This document shows positions 45,788 through 55,453 of a DNA stretch of 64,000 bases, piece by piece (within the stretch, counting starts at the first letter, position 1; each line of letters opens with the position of its first letter). The stretch is from Pseudomonas mendocina. Lineage in GTDB: Bacteria; Pseudomonadota; Gammaproteobacteria; Pseudomonadales; Pseudomonadaceae. A model generated the notes under the pieces. That model had not been told where the DNA came from. It searched no databases and saw only the letters and a list, made by a program, of their open reading frames with translations. The stretch spans positions 4,650,001 through 4,714,000 of the forward strand of contig NZ_CP027657.1 of the NCBI RefSeq assembly GCF_003008615.1, given 5' to 3'. The position numbers were made by a program, and so were the translations under genes.

Positions 45788-46669
45788 CTATGCAAGGTCG
45801 TCCCGTTGGCTGTCGAGCAGATCCATGAAGGCGCGCGCGGCATTCGACAGGGTTCGCTCGGTATGCAGGATGTAGCCTAGTTGCCGGGTCAGCTGTATGC
45901 CCGGTATCGGCAGGCGTGCCACCTGATCGTCGAGCATGGTGCGTGGCAGTACGCTCCAGGCCAGGCCGATGGACACCATCATCTTGATGGTTTCCAGGTA
46001 GTTGGTGCTCATGGCGATATTGGGTGTCAGGCCCTGAGCCTCGAACAGGCGCTGGACAATGTGATGGGTGAAAGTGTTGCCGCCAGGGAATACCGCCGGG
46101 TGCTGCGCGACATCGGCCAGGCTGATCACCTGGCTGCGGGCCAGCGGGTGTTCTGGCGCGGCGACGAAGTCCAGGGGGTCGTCCCACACGGCGACGGCGC
46201 GAATCGGTTCACGGGTTTCCGGGGCGAGGGTGATCACTGCCAGTTCGGCACGGCCATGCAGGACTTCCTCATACGCCACTTCCGAGTCGAGGAACTGGAT
46301 GTCCAATGCCACCTGCGGGTGAGCGCGAGTAAAGGCGCGCAGCAAGGCAGGGAGGCGATGCAGGCCGATATGGTGGCTGGTGGCGAGGGTCAGGCGGCCG
46401 CTGACTTCACCCGACAGGTTGGTCAGCGCGCGACGGGTGTCGTCCAGTACGTTGAGGATCTGGTAGGCGCGTGGCAGCAGGGCACGGCCGGCCTGAGTGA
46501 GGCCGATTTCACGACCGAGTCGGTCGAACAGGCGCACGCCCAGCTGCTGTTCCAGGCCGGCGATGCGCTTGCTAACGGCTGGCTGGGTCAGGTGCAGGCG
46601 TTCGCCAGCTTCGGAAAAGCTGCCGGTTTCGGCGATGGCGATAAAGGCATTGAGGTTGGCCAGATCCAT
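45788..46669 (-). CDS. LysR-family regulator, divergent from leuC
   Basis: Regulator of 293 aa. The HTH is at residues 1-60 (LNAFIAIAETGSFSEAGERLHLTQPAVSKRIAGLEQQLGVRLFDR), the effector domain from about 90 (GRLTLATSHHIGLHRLPALLRAF). It stands head to head with leuC, an arrangement conserved in Pseudomonas, and a T-N11-A dyad lies between. Control of leuCDB is likely but its effector is unknown. Confidence 0.92.
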   Translation of the reverse strand: MDLANLNAFIAIAETGSFSEAGERLHLTQPAVSKRIAGLEQQLGVRLFDRLGREIGLTQAGRALLPRAYQILNVLDDTRRALTNLSGEVSGRLTLATSHHIGLHRLPALLRAFTRAHPQVALDIQFLDSEVAYEEVLHGRAELAVITLAPETREPIRAVAVWDDPLDFVAAPEHPLARSQVISLADVAQHPAVFPGGNTFTHHIVQRLFEAQGLTPNIAMSTNYLETIKMMVSIGLAWSVLPRTMLDDQVARLPIPGIQLTRQLGYILHTERTLSNAARAFMDLLDSQRDDLA

Positions 46670-46705
46670 GAAGTGCTCCGGGGTGGAAGGATGATTTGAG
46701 CATAC

Positions 46706-46720
46706 ATTCCATTGCGGAAT
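46706..46720. promoter_or_regulatory. LysR-type dyad between lysR and leuC
   Basis: ATTCC-ATTGC-GGAAT is a perfect dyad with the T-N11-A pattern of LysR boxes. It lies 37 bp upstream of the lysR start on the minus strand and about 170 bp upstream of leuC. Confidence 0.6.
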
Positions 46721-46889
46721 CCTTTGAATAAAAAATATGAATTTGAGTTATTTCGTGCCTGGCCATAGCATTCTCCCCATAAGCCGAAGGGCCATTTGCG
46801 CCCTGGCATAGAAAGGACACTTCCGGCGCCGGGCGGTGATAACCAGGCAGTTCCGGATGTGTCCGAAAAGCGCTGATGAGGTAAGGCTG

Positions 46890-48317
46890 ATGACTGGCAA
46901 GACGCTCTACGACAAGCTCTGGGAAATGCACGAAGTGAAACGTCGTGACGACGGTTCCTCGCTGATCTACATCGATCGTCACATTCTTCACGAAGTGACC
47001 TCGCCGCAGGCTTTCGAAGGCCTGCGTCTGGCTGGGCGCAAGCCGTGGCGCATCGACGCCAACATCGCCACCCCGGATCACAACGTGCCGACCACCAAGG
47101 CCGAGCGTCAGGGTGGCCTCGAAGCCATCGCCGACGAAGTTTCGCGCATCCAGGTACAGACCCTGGACGAGAACTGCGATGACTTCGGCATCCTCGAGTT
47201 CAAGATGAACGATGTGCGCCAGGGCATCGTCCACGTCGTCGGCCCGGAGCAGGGGGCTACCTTGCCGGGCATGACCGTCGTTTGCGGCGACTCGCACACC
47301 TCCACCCATGGCGCCTTCGGTGCCCTGGCCCACGGCATCGGCACCTCTGAGGTCGAGCACGTGCTCGCCACCCAGTGTCTGGTGGCCAAGAAGATGAAGA
47401 ACATGCAGGTGCGCGTCGAAGGCAAGCTGCCGTTCGGTGTTACCGCCAAGGACATCGTGTTGGCCGTGATCGGCAAGATCGGCACCGCTGGCGGCAATGG
47501 TCATGCCCTGGAGTTCGCCGGCAGCGCGATTCGCGACCTGTCGCTGGAAGGACGCATGACCATCTGCAACATGTCCATCGAAGCCGGCGCCCGTGTGGGC
47601 CTGGTGGCGGTGGACGAGAAAACTATCGCCTACGTCAAGGATCGTCCGTTCGCGCCCAAGGGCAGCGACTGGGACAAGGCCGTGGCGCAGTGGCAGAATC
47701 TGGTCTCCGACGCCGACGCGGTGTTCGACACCGTGGTCGAGCTGAAGGCCGAAGATATCAAGCCGCAGGTCAGCTGGGGCACTTCGCCGGAAATGGTGCT
47801 GGCCGTCGACCAGAACGTGCCGGATCCGGCCGTCGAAGCTGACCCGGTGAAGAAGGATTCCATCTCCCGCGCGCTGAAATACATGGGTCTGACCGCCAAC
47901 CAGCCGATCACCGATATCCAGCTCGATCGCGTGTTCATCGGCTCGTGCACCAACTCGCGCATCGAAGACCTGCGCGCCGCCGCCGAGGTGGCCAAGGGCC
48001 GCAAGGTCGCCAGCACCGTCAAGCAGGCGCTGGTGGTGCCGGGTTCCGGTCTGGTCAAGGCGCAAGCCGAGGCCGAAGGGCTGGACAAGATCTTCATCGA
48101 GGCTGGTTTCGAGTGGCGTGAGCCGGGCTGCTCCATGTGCCTGGCGATGAACCCTGACAAACTCGGTAGCGGCGAGCATTGCGCCTCGACCTCCAACCGC
48201 AACTTCGAAGGCCGCCAGGGCGCGGGCGGTCGTACCCACTTGGTCAGCCCGGCCATGGCTGCCGCTGCCGCGGTGACTGGTCGCTTCATCGATGTGCGCG
48301 AATTGATCCAGGCCTGA
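46890..48317 (+). CDS. leuC: 3-isopropylmalate dehydratase large subunit
   Basis: Fe-S isomerase of leucine synthesis, 475 aa, working with LeuD to convert 2- to 3-isopropylmalate. [16 protein letters not shown] is the family start. The 4Fe-4S ligands lie in GSCTNSR near 352 and in [15 protein letters not shown] near 412-415. [14 protein letters not shown] (about 130-143) is the substrate region. ATG 46890 follows GAGGTAAGG; a frame extension to 46836 is not supported. Operon with leuD 11 bp downstream. Confidence 0.97.
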   Translation: MTGKTLYDKLWEMHEVKRRDDGSSLIYIDRHILHEVTSPQAFEGLRLAGRKPWRIDANIATPDHNVPTTKAERQGGLEAIADEVSRIQVQTLDENCDDFGILEFKMNDVRQGIVHVVGPEQGATLPGMTVVCGDSHTSTHGAFGALAHGIGTSEVEHVLATQCLVAKKMKNMQVRVEGKLPFGVTAKDIVLAVIGKIGTAGGNGHALEFAGSAIRDLSLEGRMTICNMSIEAGARVGLVAVDEKTIAYVKDRPFAPKGSDWDKAVAQWQNLVSDADAVFDTVVELKAEDIKPQVSWGTSPEMVLAVDQNVPDPAVEADPVKKDSISRALKYMGLTANQPITDIQLDRVFIGSCTNSRIEDLRAAAEVAKGRKVASTVKQALVVPGSGLVKAQAEAEGLDKIFIEAGFEWREPGCSMCLAMNPDKLGSGEHCASTSNRNFEGRQGAGGRTHLVSPAMAAAAAVTGRFIDVRELIQA

Positions 48318-48328
48318 GGAGTAAACAG

Positions 48329-48976
48329 ATGAAAGCCTTTACCCAACACACCGGCCTGGTCTGCCCGCTGGATCGTGCCAACGTCGACACCGACCAGATC
48401 ATTCCCAAGCAGTTTCTCAAGTCGATCAAGCGCACCGGTTTCGGCCCGAACCTGTTCGACGAGTGGCGTTACCTGGATATCGGTCAGCCGAACCAGGACA
48501 ATTCCAATCGCCCGATCAACAAGGAGTTCGTGCTCAACTTCCCGCGTTATCAGGGCGCCAGCGTGCTGCTGGCGCGCGAGAACTTCGGTTGCGGTTCTAG
48601 CCGCGAGCATGCGCCGTGGGCGCTGGACGAGTATGGCTTCCGCACGGTGATCGCGCCGAGCTTCGCCGACATCTTCTTCAATAACAGCTTCAAGAACGGC
48701 CTGCTGCCGATCGTCCTCAAGGATGAGGAGGTCGATGCGCTGTTCGAACAGGCCGAGGCGACCGAAGGTTATCAATTGACCGTCGATCTGCAGGCGCAGA
48801 CCGTGACTCGTCCGGATGGCGTGCAGTACAGCTTCGAAATCGATGCCTTCCGCAAGCACTGCCTGCTCAATGGCCTGGATGACATCGGCCTGACCCTGCA
48901 GGATCAGGATGCGATCAAGTCGTTCGAAGGCAAATATCAGCAGAGCAGTCCCTGGCTGTTCGGCGCGATCAAGTAA
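48329..48976 (+). CDS. leuD: 3-isopropylmalate dehydratase small subunit
   Basis: Swivel-domain partner of LeuC, 215 aa. [30 protein letters not shown] at the start and [15 protein letters not shown] near 86-100 are complete. Ribosome site GAGGAG 8-9 nt before ATG. Followed by a repeat and leuB. Confidence 0.97.
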   Translation: MKAFTQHTGLVCPLDRANVDTDQIIPKQFLKSIKRTGFGPNLFDEWRYLDIGQPNQDNSNRPINKEFVLNFPRYQGASVLLARENFGCGSSREHAPWALDEYGFRTVIAPSFADIFFNNSFKNGLLPIVLKDEEVDALFEQAEATEGYQLTVDLQAQTVTRPDGVQYSFEIDAFRKHCLLNGLDDIGLTLQDQDAIKSFEGKYQQSSPWLFGAIK

Positions 48977-48984
48977 CGCGCGCA

Positions 48985-49045
48985 GTGGGGGCGCTGTGCG
49001 CACCCGATAAATCACTATTTAAGCGGTGCGCATGGCGCACCCTAC
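48985..49045. repeat. GTGCGC interspersed repeat, copy 2
   Basis: GGGCGCTGTGCGCACC and, 21 bp on, GGTGCGCATGGCGCACCCTAC. It lies between leuD and leuB and matches the copy at 41690-41745 in motif content and spacing. Confidence 0.7.
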
Positions 49046-49062
49046 GGTTCGATGAGGATGTG

Positions 49063-50145
49063 ATGAGCAAGCAGATTCTGGTTCTCCCTGGCGACGGTAT
49101 CGGTCCGGAAATCATGGCCGAGGCCGTGAAGGTGCTGAACCTGGCCAATGACAAGTTCTCCCTGGGCTTTGAATTGAGCTTCGATGATCTGGGTGGTGCG
49201 GCTATCGACCGTTACGGTGTGCCGCTGGCCGACGAGACCCTGGCGCGTGCTCGCGCTGCCGATGCCGTGCTGCTCGGCGCCGTTGGCGGGCCGAAGTGGG
49301 ACGGTATCGACCCGGCCATCCGCCCGGAGCGTGGCCTGCTGAAGATTCGCTCGCAACTCGGCCTGTTCGGCAACCTGCGTCCGGCCATCCTCTACCCGCA
49401 ACTGGCCGAGGCTTCCAGTCTCAAGCCGGAAGTGGTCGCTGGCCTGGATATCCTCATCGTGCGTGAGCTGACCGGTGGCATCTACTTCGGCCAGCCGCGC
49501 GAGAGCAAGGTACTGGAGAACGGCGAGCGCATGGCTTACGACACGCTGCCGTACAGCGAAAGCGAAATTCGTCGTATCGCCAAGGTCGGTTTCGACATGG
49601 CGCGTGTGCGTGGCAAGAAGCTGTGCTCGGTGGACAAGGCCAACGTCCTGGCTTCCAGCCAGCTGTGGCGCGCCGTGGTCGAGGAAGTGGCCAAGGACTA
49701 CCCGGACGTCGAGCTGAGCCACATGTACGTCGACAACGCCGCGATGCAGCTGGTGCGTGCGCCCAAGCAATTCGACGTAATGGTCACCGACAACATGTTT
49801 GGTGACATTTTGTCCGACGAGGCTTCGATGCTGACCGGTTCCATTGGCATGCTGCCGTCGGCATCCTTGGACGCCAACAACAAGGGCATGTACGAGCCGT
49901 GCCACGGCTCCGCGCCGGACATCGCCGGCAAGGGCATCGCCAACCCGCTGGCCACCATTCTTTCAGTGTCCATGATGTTGCGTTACAGCTTCGGCCAGGT
50001 CGCTGCTGCTGACGCCATCGAGCAAGCGGTGAGCCTGGTGCTGGATCAAGGCCTGCGTACCGGTGACATCTGGTCCGAGGGCAAGACCAAGGTCGGTACC
50101 GCTGCGATGGGTGATGCAGTAGTCGAAGCGCTGCGTAGTCTGTAA
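49063..50145 (+). CDS. leuB: 3-isopropylmalate dehydrogenase
   Basis: NAD-dependent oxidative decarboxylase of leucine synthesis, 360 aa. [21 protein letters not shown] at the start, [35 protein letters not shown] (substrate loop), [12 protein letters not shown], and [27 protein letters not shown] with the NAD-specific element. ATG 49063 with GAGGATGTG upstream. leuC-leuD-leuB form one block, separated by a repeat. Confidence 0.97.
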   Translation: MSKQILVLPGDGIGPEIMAEAVKVLNLANDKFSLGFELSFDDLGGAAIDRYGVPLADETLARARAADAVLLGAVGGPKWDGIDPAIRPERGLLKIRSQLGLFGNLRPAILYPQLAEASSLKPEVVAGLDILIVRELTGGIYFGQPRESKVLENGERMAYDTLPYSESEIRRIAKVGFDMARVRGKKLCSVDKANVLASSQLWRAVVEEVAKDYPDVELSHMYVDNAAMQLVRAPKQFDVMVTDNMFGDILSDEASMLTGSIGMLPSASLDANNKGMYEPCHGSAPDIAGKGIANPLATILSVSMMLRYSFGQVAAADAIEQAVSLVLDQGLRTGDIWSEGKTKVGTAAMGDAVVEALRSL

Positions 50146-50201
50146 TCTTCCCAGCCCCGCCGGGGTGGTTCCGGTGGGCTGTTTATATAGGTGTAGTCGT
50201 T

Positions 50202-51314
50202 ATGAAACGTGTAGGTCTGATCGGTTGGCGTGGCATGGTCGGTTCCGTGCTCATGCAGCGCATGCTGGAAGAGCGGGACTTCGACCTGATCGAGCCGGTG
50301 TTCTTCACCACTTCCAATGTCGGTGGCCAAGGCCCTGCCATTGGCAAGGACATCGCTGCGCTGAAAGATGCCTACAGCATTGACGACCTCAAAGGCCTGG
50401 ACGTGATCCTGACCTGCCAGGGTGGCGACTACACCAACGAAGTCTTCCCCAAACTGCGCGAAGCGGGCTGGCAGGGCTACTGGATCGATGCTGCCTCCAG
50501 CCTGCGCATGGACGATAGCTCGGTGATCGTGCTCGACCCGGTCAACCGCAAGGTGATCGACCAGGCGCTGGATGCCGGTGGCAAGAACTACATTGGCGGC
50601 AACTGCACCGTCAGTCTGATGCTGATGGCGTTGGGTGGTCTGTACGAGGCCGGCCTGGTCGAGTGGATGAGCGCCATGACCTATCAGGCTGCTTCGGGCG
50701 CCGGTGCACAGAACATGCGCGAGCTGATCAAGCAGATGGGCGCGATCAATGGCGCTGTTGCCGATGACCTGGCTGATCCGGCCAGCGCCATTCTGGACAT
50801 TGATCGCAAGGTCGCTGAAGCCATGCGTGGCGAAGGCTTCCCGGTCGACAACTTCGGCGTGCCTCTGGCCGGTAGCCTGATCCCGTACATCGACAAGGAA
50901 CTGCCGAACGGGCAGAGCCGTGAAGAGTGGAAGGCGCAGGCCGAAACCAACAAGATTCTCGGTCGTTTCAAGAACCCGATCCCGGTCGATGGCATTTGCG
51001 TGCGCATCGGTGCCATGCGTTGCCACAGCCAGGCGCTGACCATCAAGCTGAACAAAGACGTGCCGATGGCCGATATCGAAGGCCTGATCAGTCAGCACAA
51101 CCCCTGGGTCAAGCTGGTGCCGAATCATCGTGAAGACTCCATTCGCGATCTCGGCCCGACTGCCGTCACTGGCACCCTGAGTGTTCCGGTCGGTCGTCTG
51201 CGCAAGCTGAACATGGGCTCGCAGTATCTGGGTGCCTTCACTGTTGGCGACCAACTGCTGTGGGGCGCTGCCGAGCCGCTGCGCCGCATGCTGCGGATTC
51301 TGCTGGAGCGCTAA
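50202..51314 (+). CDS. asd: Aspartate-semialdehyde dehydrogenase
   Basis: NADPH enzyme of lysine, methionine and threonine synthesis, 370 aa, gammaproteobacterial type. [18 protein letters not shown] is the nucleotide site, [17 protein letters not shown] near 133-149 holds the catalytic Cys, [14 protein letters not shown] follows, and [16 protein letters not shown] near 268 has the His. Upstream leader 50146-50201 has a GC-rich hairpin. Ends with a good terminator. Confidence 0.97.
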   Translation: MKRVGLIGWRGMVGSVLMQRMLEERDFDLIEPVFFTTSNVGGQGPAIGKDIAALKDAYSIDDLKGLDVILTCQGGDYTNEVFPKLREAGWQGYWIDAASSLRMDDSSVIVLDPVNRKVIDQALDAGGKNYIGGNCTVSLMLMALGGLYEAGLVEWMSAMTYQAASGAGAQNMRELIKQMGAINGAVADDLADPASAILDIDRKVAEAMRGEGFPVDNFGVPLAGSLIPYIDKELPNGQSREEWKAQAETNKILGRFKNPIPVDGICVRIGAMRCHSQALTIKLNKDVPMADIEGLISQHNPWVKLVPNHREDSIRDLGPTAVTGTLSVPVGRLRKLNMGSQYLGAFTVGDQLLWGAAEPLRRMLRILLER

Positions 51315-51340
51315 GCGCGCAAAACCGGCGTCGAGCGTCA

Positions 51341-51382
51341 AGACAAAGCCCTTCTGCAACAGCAGAAGGGCTTTGTCTTTTC
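51341..51382 (+). terminator. Terminator of asd
   Basis: AGACAAAGCCCTTCTG / CAGAAGGGCTTTGTCT is a 16-bp perfect stem with a CAACAG-type loop, then TTT. Confidence 0.9.
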
Positions 51383-51457
51383 TGGGAGGCGAACCTGATT
51401 GCTTGGGCGCAAGGGCGCGGGTACAGTGCCGCTCCCTCTGCGTCACAGGTCCACTCC

Positions 51458-52468
51458 ATGAGCCAGTCCATCAATATTGCCCTGATTGGCGCCACCGGTA
51501 GCGTCGGTGAGGCGCTGGTCGAGTTGCTAGAAGAGCGCGATTTTCCCCTCAAGGATCTGCACCTGCTGGCCAGTAGTGAGTCGGTGGGGCAGAGCTTGTC
51601 ATTTCGTGGGCGTCAGGTGCGGGTTCGCTCGCTCGATACTTTCGATTTCTCTCAGGTGCAGCTGGCTTTTTTCGCTGCTGGCAGCGAAGTGACGAAGGCA
51701 TGCCGTGAGCGCGTCCTGGCAGCTGGCTGTTCCTTGATCGATATGAGTGCAGCCTTACCACTGGCGCAGGCGCCTTGTGTGTTGCCCGAACTGGGATACG
51801 AAGGCTTGCCGGTGCTGAAAGCGCCTTTTCAGGTCAGTGCGCCGACGCCCTCTGCAGTGGCATGTGCTCTGGTGCTAGCTGCGCTTCGTCCGGTCGTGCA
51901 ACCACGTCAATTGCAGCTCACGGCCATGTTGTCGATGTCCACCCTTGGTCGTAGCGGTGTGCAGGAGTTGGCGCGACAAACCGCCGAGTTGCTGAATGGC
52001 CGCCCCTTGGAGCCCAAGGGTGTCGATCGCCAGGTCGCCTTCAATCTGCTGGCGCAGGTTGGTGGTGTTGACGAACAAGGACACGCTGAACTCGAGAAAC
52101 GCCTGGCTGCTGAATTGCCGCAACTGCTTGCATTGCCAGACTTGCCAGTGTCAGCAACTTGCGCTCTGGTGCCGGTATTTTTCGGTGACAGTCTGGCGCT
52201 CAGCGTGCAATGCGATTCGCCAGTTGACGTGACGGCAGCGCAGCAGGCGCTGGAGGCCGCGACAGGTATAGAACTGGTAGAGGCGGGCGATTATCCGACT
52301 GCCGTGGGGGATGCGGTGGGTCAGGATCAGGTATATGTCGGTCGCGTTCGTGCCGGAGTAAGTGATCCGCGGCAACTCAATTTGTGGATTGCGTCTGATA
52401 ACGTAAGAAAAGGCGCCGCCCTGAATGCTGTGCAAATAGCGGAGTTATTGATAAAACACTATCTGTAA
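51458..52468 (+). CDS. usg: Asd-like protein (USG-1) without catalytic Cys
   Basis: Paralogue of Asd, 336 aa. INIALIGATGSVGEALVELLEERDFPL is the nucleotide-binding start. Where Asd has N-C-T, this protein reads KAPFQVSAPTPSAVACALVL, with no Cys at the nucleophile position, so dehydrogenase activity is unlikely. MSMSTLGRSGVQEL replaces QAASGAG. Family: USG-1, of unknown role, found next to asd or fimV in Pseudomonas. Codons are less GC-rich than asd. Confidence 0.88.
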   Translation: MSQSINIALIGATGSVGEALVELLEERDFPLKDLHLLASSESVGQSLSFRGRQVRVRSLDTFDFSQVQLAFFAAGSEVTKACRERVLAAGCSLIDMSAALPLAQAPCVLPELGYEGLPVLKAPFQVSAPTPSAVACALVLAALRPVVQPRQLQLTAMLSMSTLGRSGVQELARQTAELLNGRPLEPKGVDRQVAFNLLAQVGGVDEQGHAELEKRLAAELPQLLALPDLPVSATCALVPVFFGDSLALSVQCDSPVDVTAAQQALEAATGIELVEAGDYPTAVGDAVGQDQVYVGRVRAGVSDPRQLNLWIASDNVRKGAALNAVQIAELLIKHYL

Positions 52469-52623
52469 AAGATACTTACCAAGAAATTTGAAGAATCTTT
52501 CTAGCTTGGCAATACTGGCTGAGTTGATTGCTGAATGGGGAACCGTTCTTGGAACGGAGGCAGGCAGCAATTCTCAAGACCTTCTCGCGCGCCGAGAAAA
52601 AAGATAAAACAAGGGATAACGCT

Positions 52624-55446
52624 ATGGTTCGGGTTCGCAAACTGGTGCTGGCAATTGCGGCTGCTTCGGCGCTGTCTTCCGGTATGGCGCATGCGTTGGG
52701 GTTGGGTGAAGTCACCCTGCAATCCTCGCTGAATCAGCCGTTGGTAGCGGAAATTGAACTGCTGGAGGTGCGTGACCTGGCCTCCAATGAAGTGATTCCC
52801 AGCCTCGCGACCCCTGAAGAATTCATTAAGGCTGGCGTTGATCGTCAGTATTTCCTGACCGACCTTAAGTTTACGCCGGTACTCAAACCCAACGGCAAGA
52901 GTGTGATTCGCGTCACTTCCAGCAAGGCAGTACGCGAACCTTATCTGAACTTCCTGGTGGAAGTGCTCTGGCCGAATGGTCGGTTGCTGCGTGAATACAC
53001 CCTGTTGCTCGACCCGCCGCTGTATTCCCCGCAAACCACGGTCGCTGCTGCCCCGCAACTGCCGATCGCGGCTCCGGCGCCAACTCCTCGCCCGTCTGTC
53101 GCTCCCGCACCCAGCAATGCAGCGCCTGCACCGGCTCCGCGTCCGCTCGCACCCGCACCGGCAGCACCTTCTTCGCGCGCCATTTCCGGCAACGAATACA
53201 GAACCACTGCCAATGATACGTTATGGGAAATCGCCCAGCGTGTCGGTGGTGGTTCGGTCAATCAGACCATGCTGGCCATTCAGGATCTGAACCCTGATGC
53301 GTTCATTGGCGGCAACATCAACCGCATGAAGAGTGGCCAGGTACTGCGTCTGCCCGATGAGCAGCAGATTCGCCGTCGCAGCAATGCCGAGGCCATCGCT
53401 CAGGTCGCGGAACAGACTGCGGCCTGGCGTGAAGGCCGTGCAGTGGCTTCGCGTCAGCTCGACGCCACCCGTCGCACCACAGCCGGCTCGGCACCGGCAA
53501 CCGCTGAAAGTGGCGATAGCCTGAAGCTGGTGGCTGGCGACTCCGGTCGTTCTACCCGTGGCAGTGAAGCGGGTTCTGCCGATAGCAAGGCACTGACCGA
53601 CAAGCTGGCGGTTACCCAGGAAAGCCTCGATTCGACCCGTCGTGAGAATGCCGAACTGCAGAGCCGTGTTGGCGATCTACAGAGCCAGCTGGACAAGCTG
53701 CAGCGTCTGATCGAGCTGAAGGACAGTCAGCTGGCCAAGATGCAGGCCGAAATGGCTGGCGCTCCCGCCGCTCCGGCAGCGCCAGTTGCCGCTGAAGAAC
53801 CCGCCGCTGCGGCGTCCGAAGCTGCGCCGCCCGTTGTGGAGGCTGCGACTCCGCCTGCTTCGCCGCCCGAGGAGGCGGCGCCAGACTATAACTACTCCGA
53901 GGAGCCAGCAGCGCCAGTCGAAGACAGCGCTGCCACCGAACAGCCGGCCAGTGAGCCGGCTGATGCCGTTGCGCCGGTCGCTCCGGCGGCACCTGCCGAG
54001 GAACCTGCCAAGCCCGCCACTCCGGTAGCGCCGGCACCCGCTCCAGCACCGCAGAGCTTCGTCGATGACCTGATGGCCAACCCCATGACCCTGGGTCTGG
54101 CTGGTGGTGGCGCGTTGCTGCTGTTGCTGGTTGCGTTGATGGCGCTTTCGCGTCGCAATGCCATGAAAGAGGCCGAGCTGCATGAAGAGCTGGCCGACGA
54201 TCTGGCCGAGAAAGACGCTTTCGCTTCTGACCTCGATATGCCGGAAGACAGCTTTGCCGACCTGGTCGATGATGCTCCGCAGGCAAGCCCGCTCGCTGGC
54301 GAAGAGCGCGTCACGGCGCAAACCGGCGATGCCTTGGGTGAGGCGGATATCTACATTGCCTATGGTCGCTTCAACCAGGCGGCAGAGCTGCTGCAGAACG
54401 CCATCAATGACGAGCCGCAGCGCAGCGACCTGCGTCTGAAGCTGATGGAGGTCTATGCCGAGCTGGGTGATCGCGAGGGCTTTGCCCGTCAGGACAACGA
54501 ACTGCGTGAAATTGGTGGCGTCAATGCCGAAGCCGAGCAGCTGAAGTCCAAGTACCCGGCTATGGCTGCTTTCGTGGGCGCCGGCACTGTCGCTGCGGTT
54601 GCCGCAGCTGATGATGACCTCGGTGAGTTCAGCCTCGATGACCTGACGCTGGACGAGCCGAGCAAAGATGCTCCGGTTGCCGCCGACAATATGGACGATG
54701 CCTTCGATCTGAGCCTGGATGATCTTGAGTCCGATCTTGGGCGTGACGCGTCGTCGGCTCAGGATGGCGCCGCGGCCCTGTCGCTGGACGATGACCTGGA
54801 CTTCGGGCTAGTCGACGAGCCGACTGCATCGCCGGCAGCTGCCAGCGATGATCTGGACTTCGATCTGTCGCTGGATGACGACAAGGTCGAGCTGTCCCAG
54901 TCTGCGAGCGATCTTTCTGAATTCAGCCTCGATCTGGACGAGCCTGCTCCGGCCGCGAGCGACGAGGCTGATGACTTCCTGCTGAGCCTCGATGATGATG
55001 TCGCTGCAACTGTCCAGCCTGTGGACGAGCTGGGTGATCTGGGACTGGATCTACCGGACGAAACCCCTGCTGTCGACCTTGATCTGCCAACAGACTTCGA
55101 CCTGTCTCTGGAGGATGAGGCGCCAGTTCAACCTGTTGCCAATGCCGATAGCTTCGCAGCACAGCTGGATGAAGTGACGGCAGAGCTTGATCAGCTGTCA
55201 GGTGACCTTGGGCAGCCGGAAGCGGTGCCGCAGTCGTTCGACAGCCTGTCCAGTGATCTGGATGGTGACGACGACTTCGACTTCCTGTCCGGTACCGATG
55301 AAACTGCGACCAAGCTGGATCTGGCGCGGGCCTACATCGATATGGGTGACACCGAAGGTGCACGCGACATTCTTGATGAAGTGATTGCCGAGGGCAGCGA
55401 TGCCCAGCAGCAGGAAGCTCGCGAGATGATTACCAAGATGGTTTGA
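52624..55446 (+). CDS. fimV: Pole-associated motility protein FimV/HubP
   Basis: Inner-membrane protein of 940 aa for type IV pilus function and polar organisation. Signal peptide (about 1-26, cut after AHA), FimV N-terminal domain LGLGEVTLQSSLNQPLVAEIEL, Pro/Ala-rich linker, a LysM domain near 200-250 (YRTTANDTLWEIAQRVGG), coiled coil (about 345-395), Ala/Pro-rich stretch, one helix near 510-530 (LGLAGGGALLLLLVALMAL), and a very acidic cytoplasmic tail with repeated DDLxxDL/LSLDD, ending in the conserved TPR-like ATKLDLARAYIDMGDTEGARDILDEVI. ATG 52624; AGGGATAAC before it. Confidence 0.95.
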   Translation: MVRVRKLVLAIAAASALSSGMAHALGLGEVTLQSSLNQPLVAEIELLEVRDLASNEVIPSLATPEEFIKAGVDRQYFLTDLKFTPVLKPNGKSVIRVTSSKAVREPYLNFLVEVLWPNGRLLREYTLLLDPPLYSPQTTVAAAPQLPIAAPAPTPRPSVAPAPSNAAPAPAPRPLAPAPAAPSSRAISGNEYRTTANDTLWEIAQRVGGGSVNQTMLAIQDLNPDAFIGGNINRMKSGQVLRLPDEQQIRRRSNAEAIAQVAEQTAAWREGRAVASRQLDATRRTTAGSAPATAESGDSLKLVAGDSGRSTRGSEAGSADSKALTDKLAVTQESLDSTRRENAELQSRVGDLQSQLDKLQRLIELKDSQLAKMQAEMAGAPAAPAAPVAAEEPAAAASEAAPPVVEAATPPASPPEEAAPDYNYSEEPAAPVEDSAATEQPASEPADAVAPVAPAAPAEEPAKPATPVAPAPAPAPQSFVDDLMANPMTLGLAGGGALLLLLVALMALSRRNAMKEAELHEELADDLAEKDAFASDLDMPEDSFADLVDDAPQASPLAGEERVTAQTGDALGEADIYIAYGRFNQAAELLQNAINDEPQRSDLRLKLMEVYAELGDREGFARQDNELREIGGVNAEAEQLKSKYPAMAAFVGAGTVAAVAAADDDLGEFSLDDLTLDEPSKDAPVAADNMDDAFDLSLDDLESDLGRDASSAQDGAAALSLDDDLDFGLVDEPTASPAAASDDLDFDLSLDDDKVELSQSASDLSEFSLDLDEPAPAASDEADDFLLSLDDDVAATVQPVDELGDLGLDLPDETPAVDLDLPTDFDLSLEDEAPVQPVANADSFAAQLDEVTAELDQLSGDLGQPEAVPQSFDSLSSDLDGDDDFDFLSGTDETATKLDLARAYIDMGDTEGARDILDEVIAEGSDAQQQEAREMITKMV

Positions 55447-55453
55447 TTGATAC

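Noticed and set aside
46572..48239. 555-codon frame opposite leuC
   Set aside because: Shadow of leuC; no domain content.
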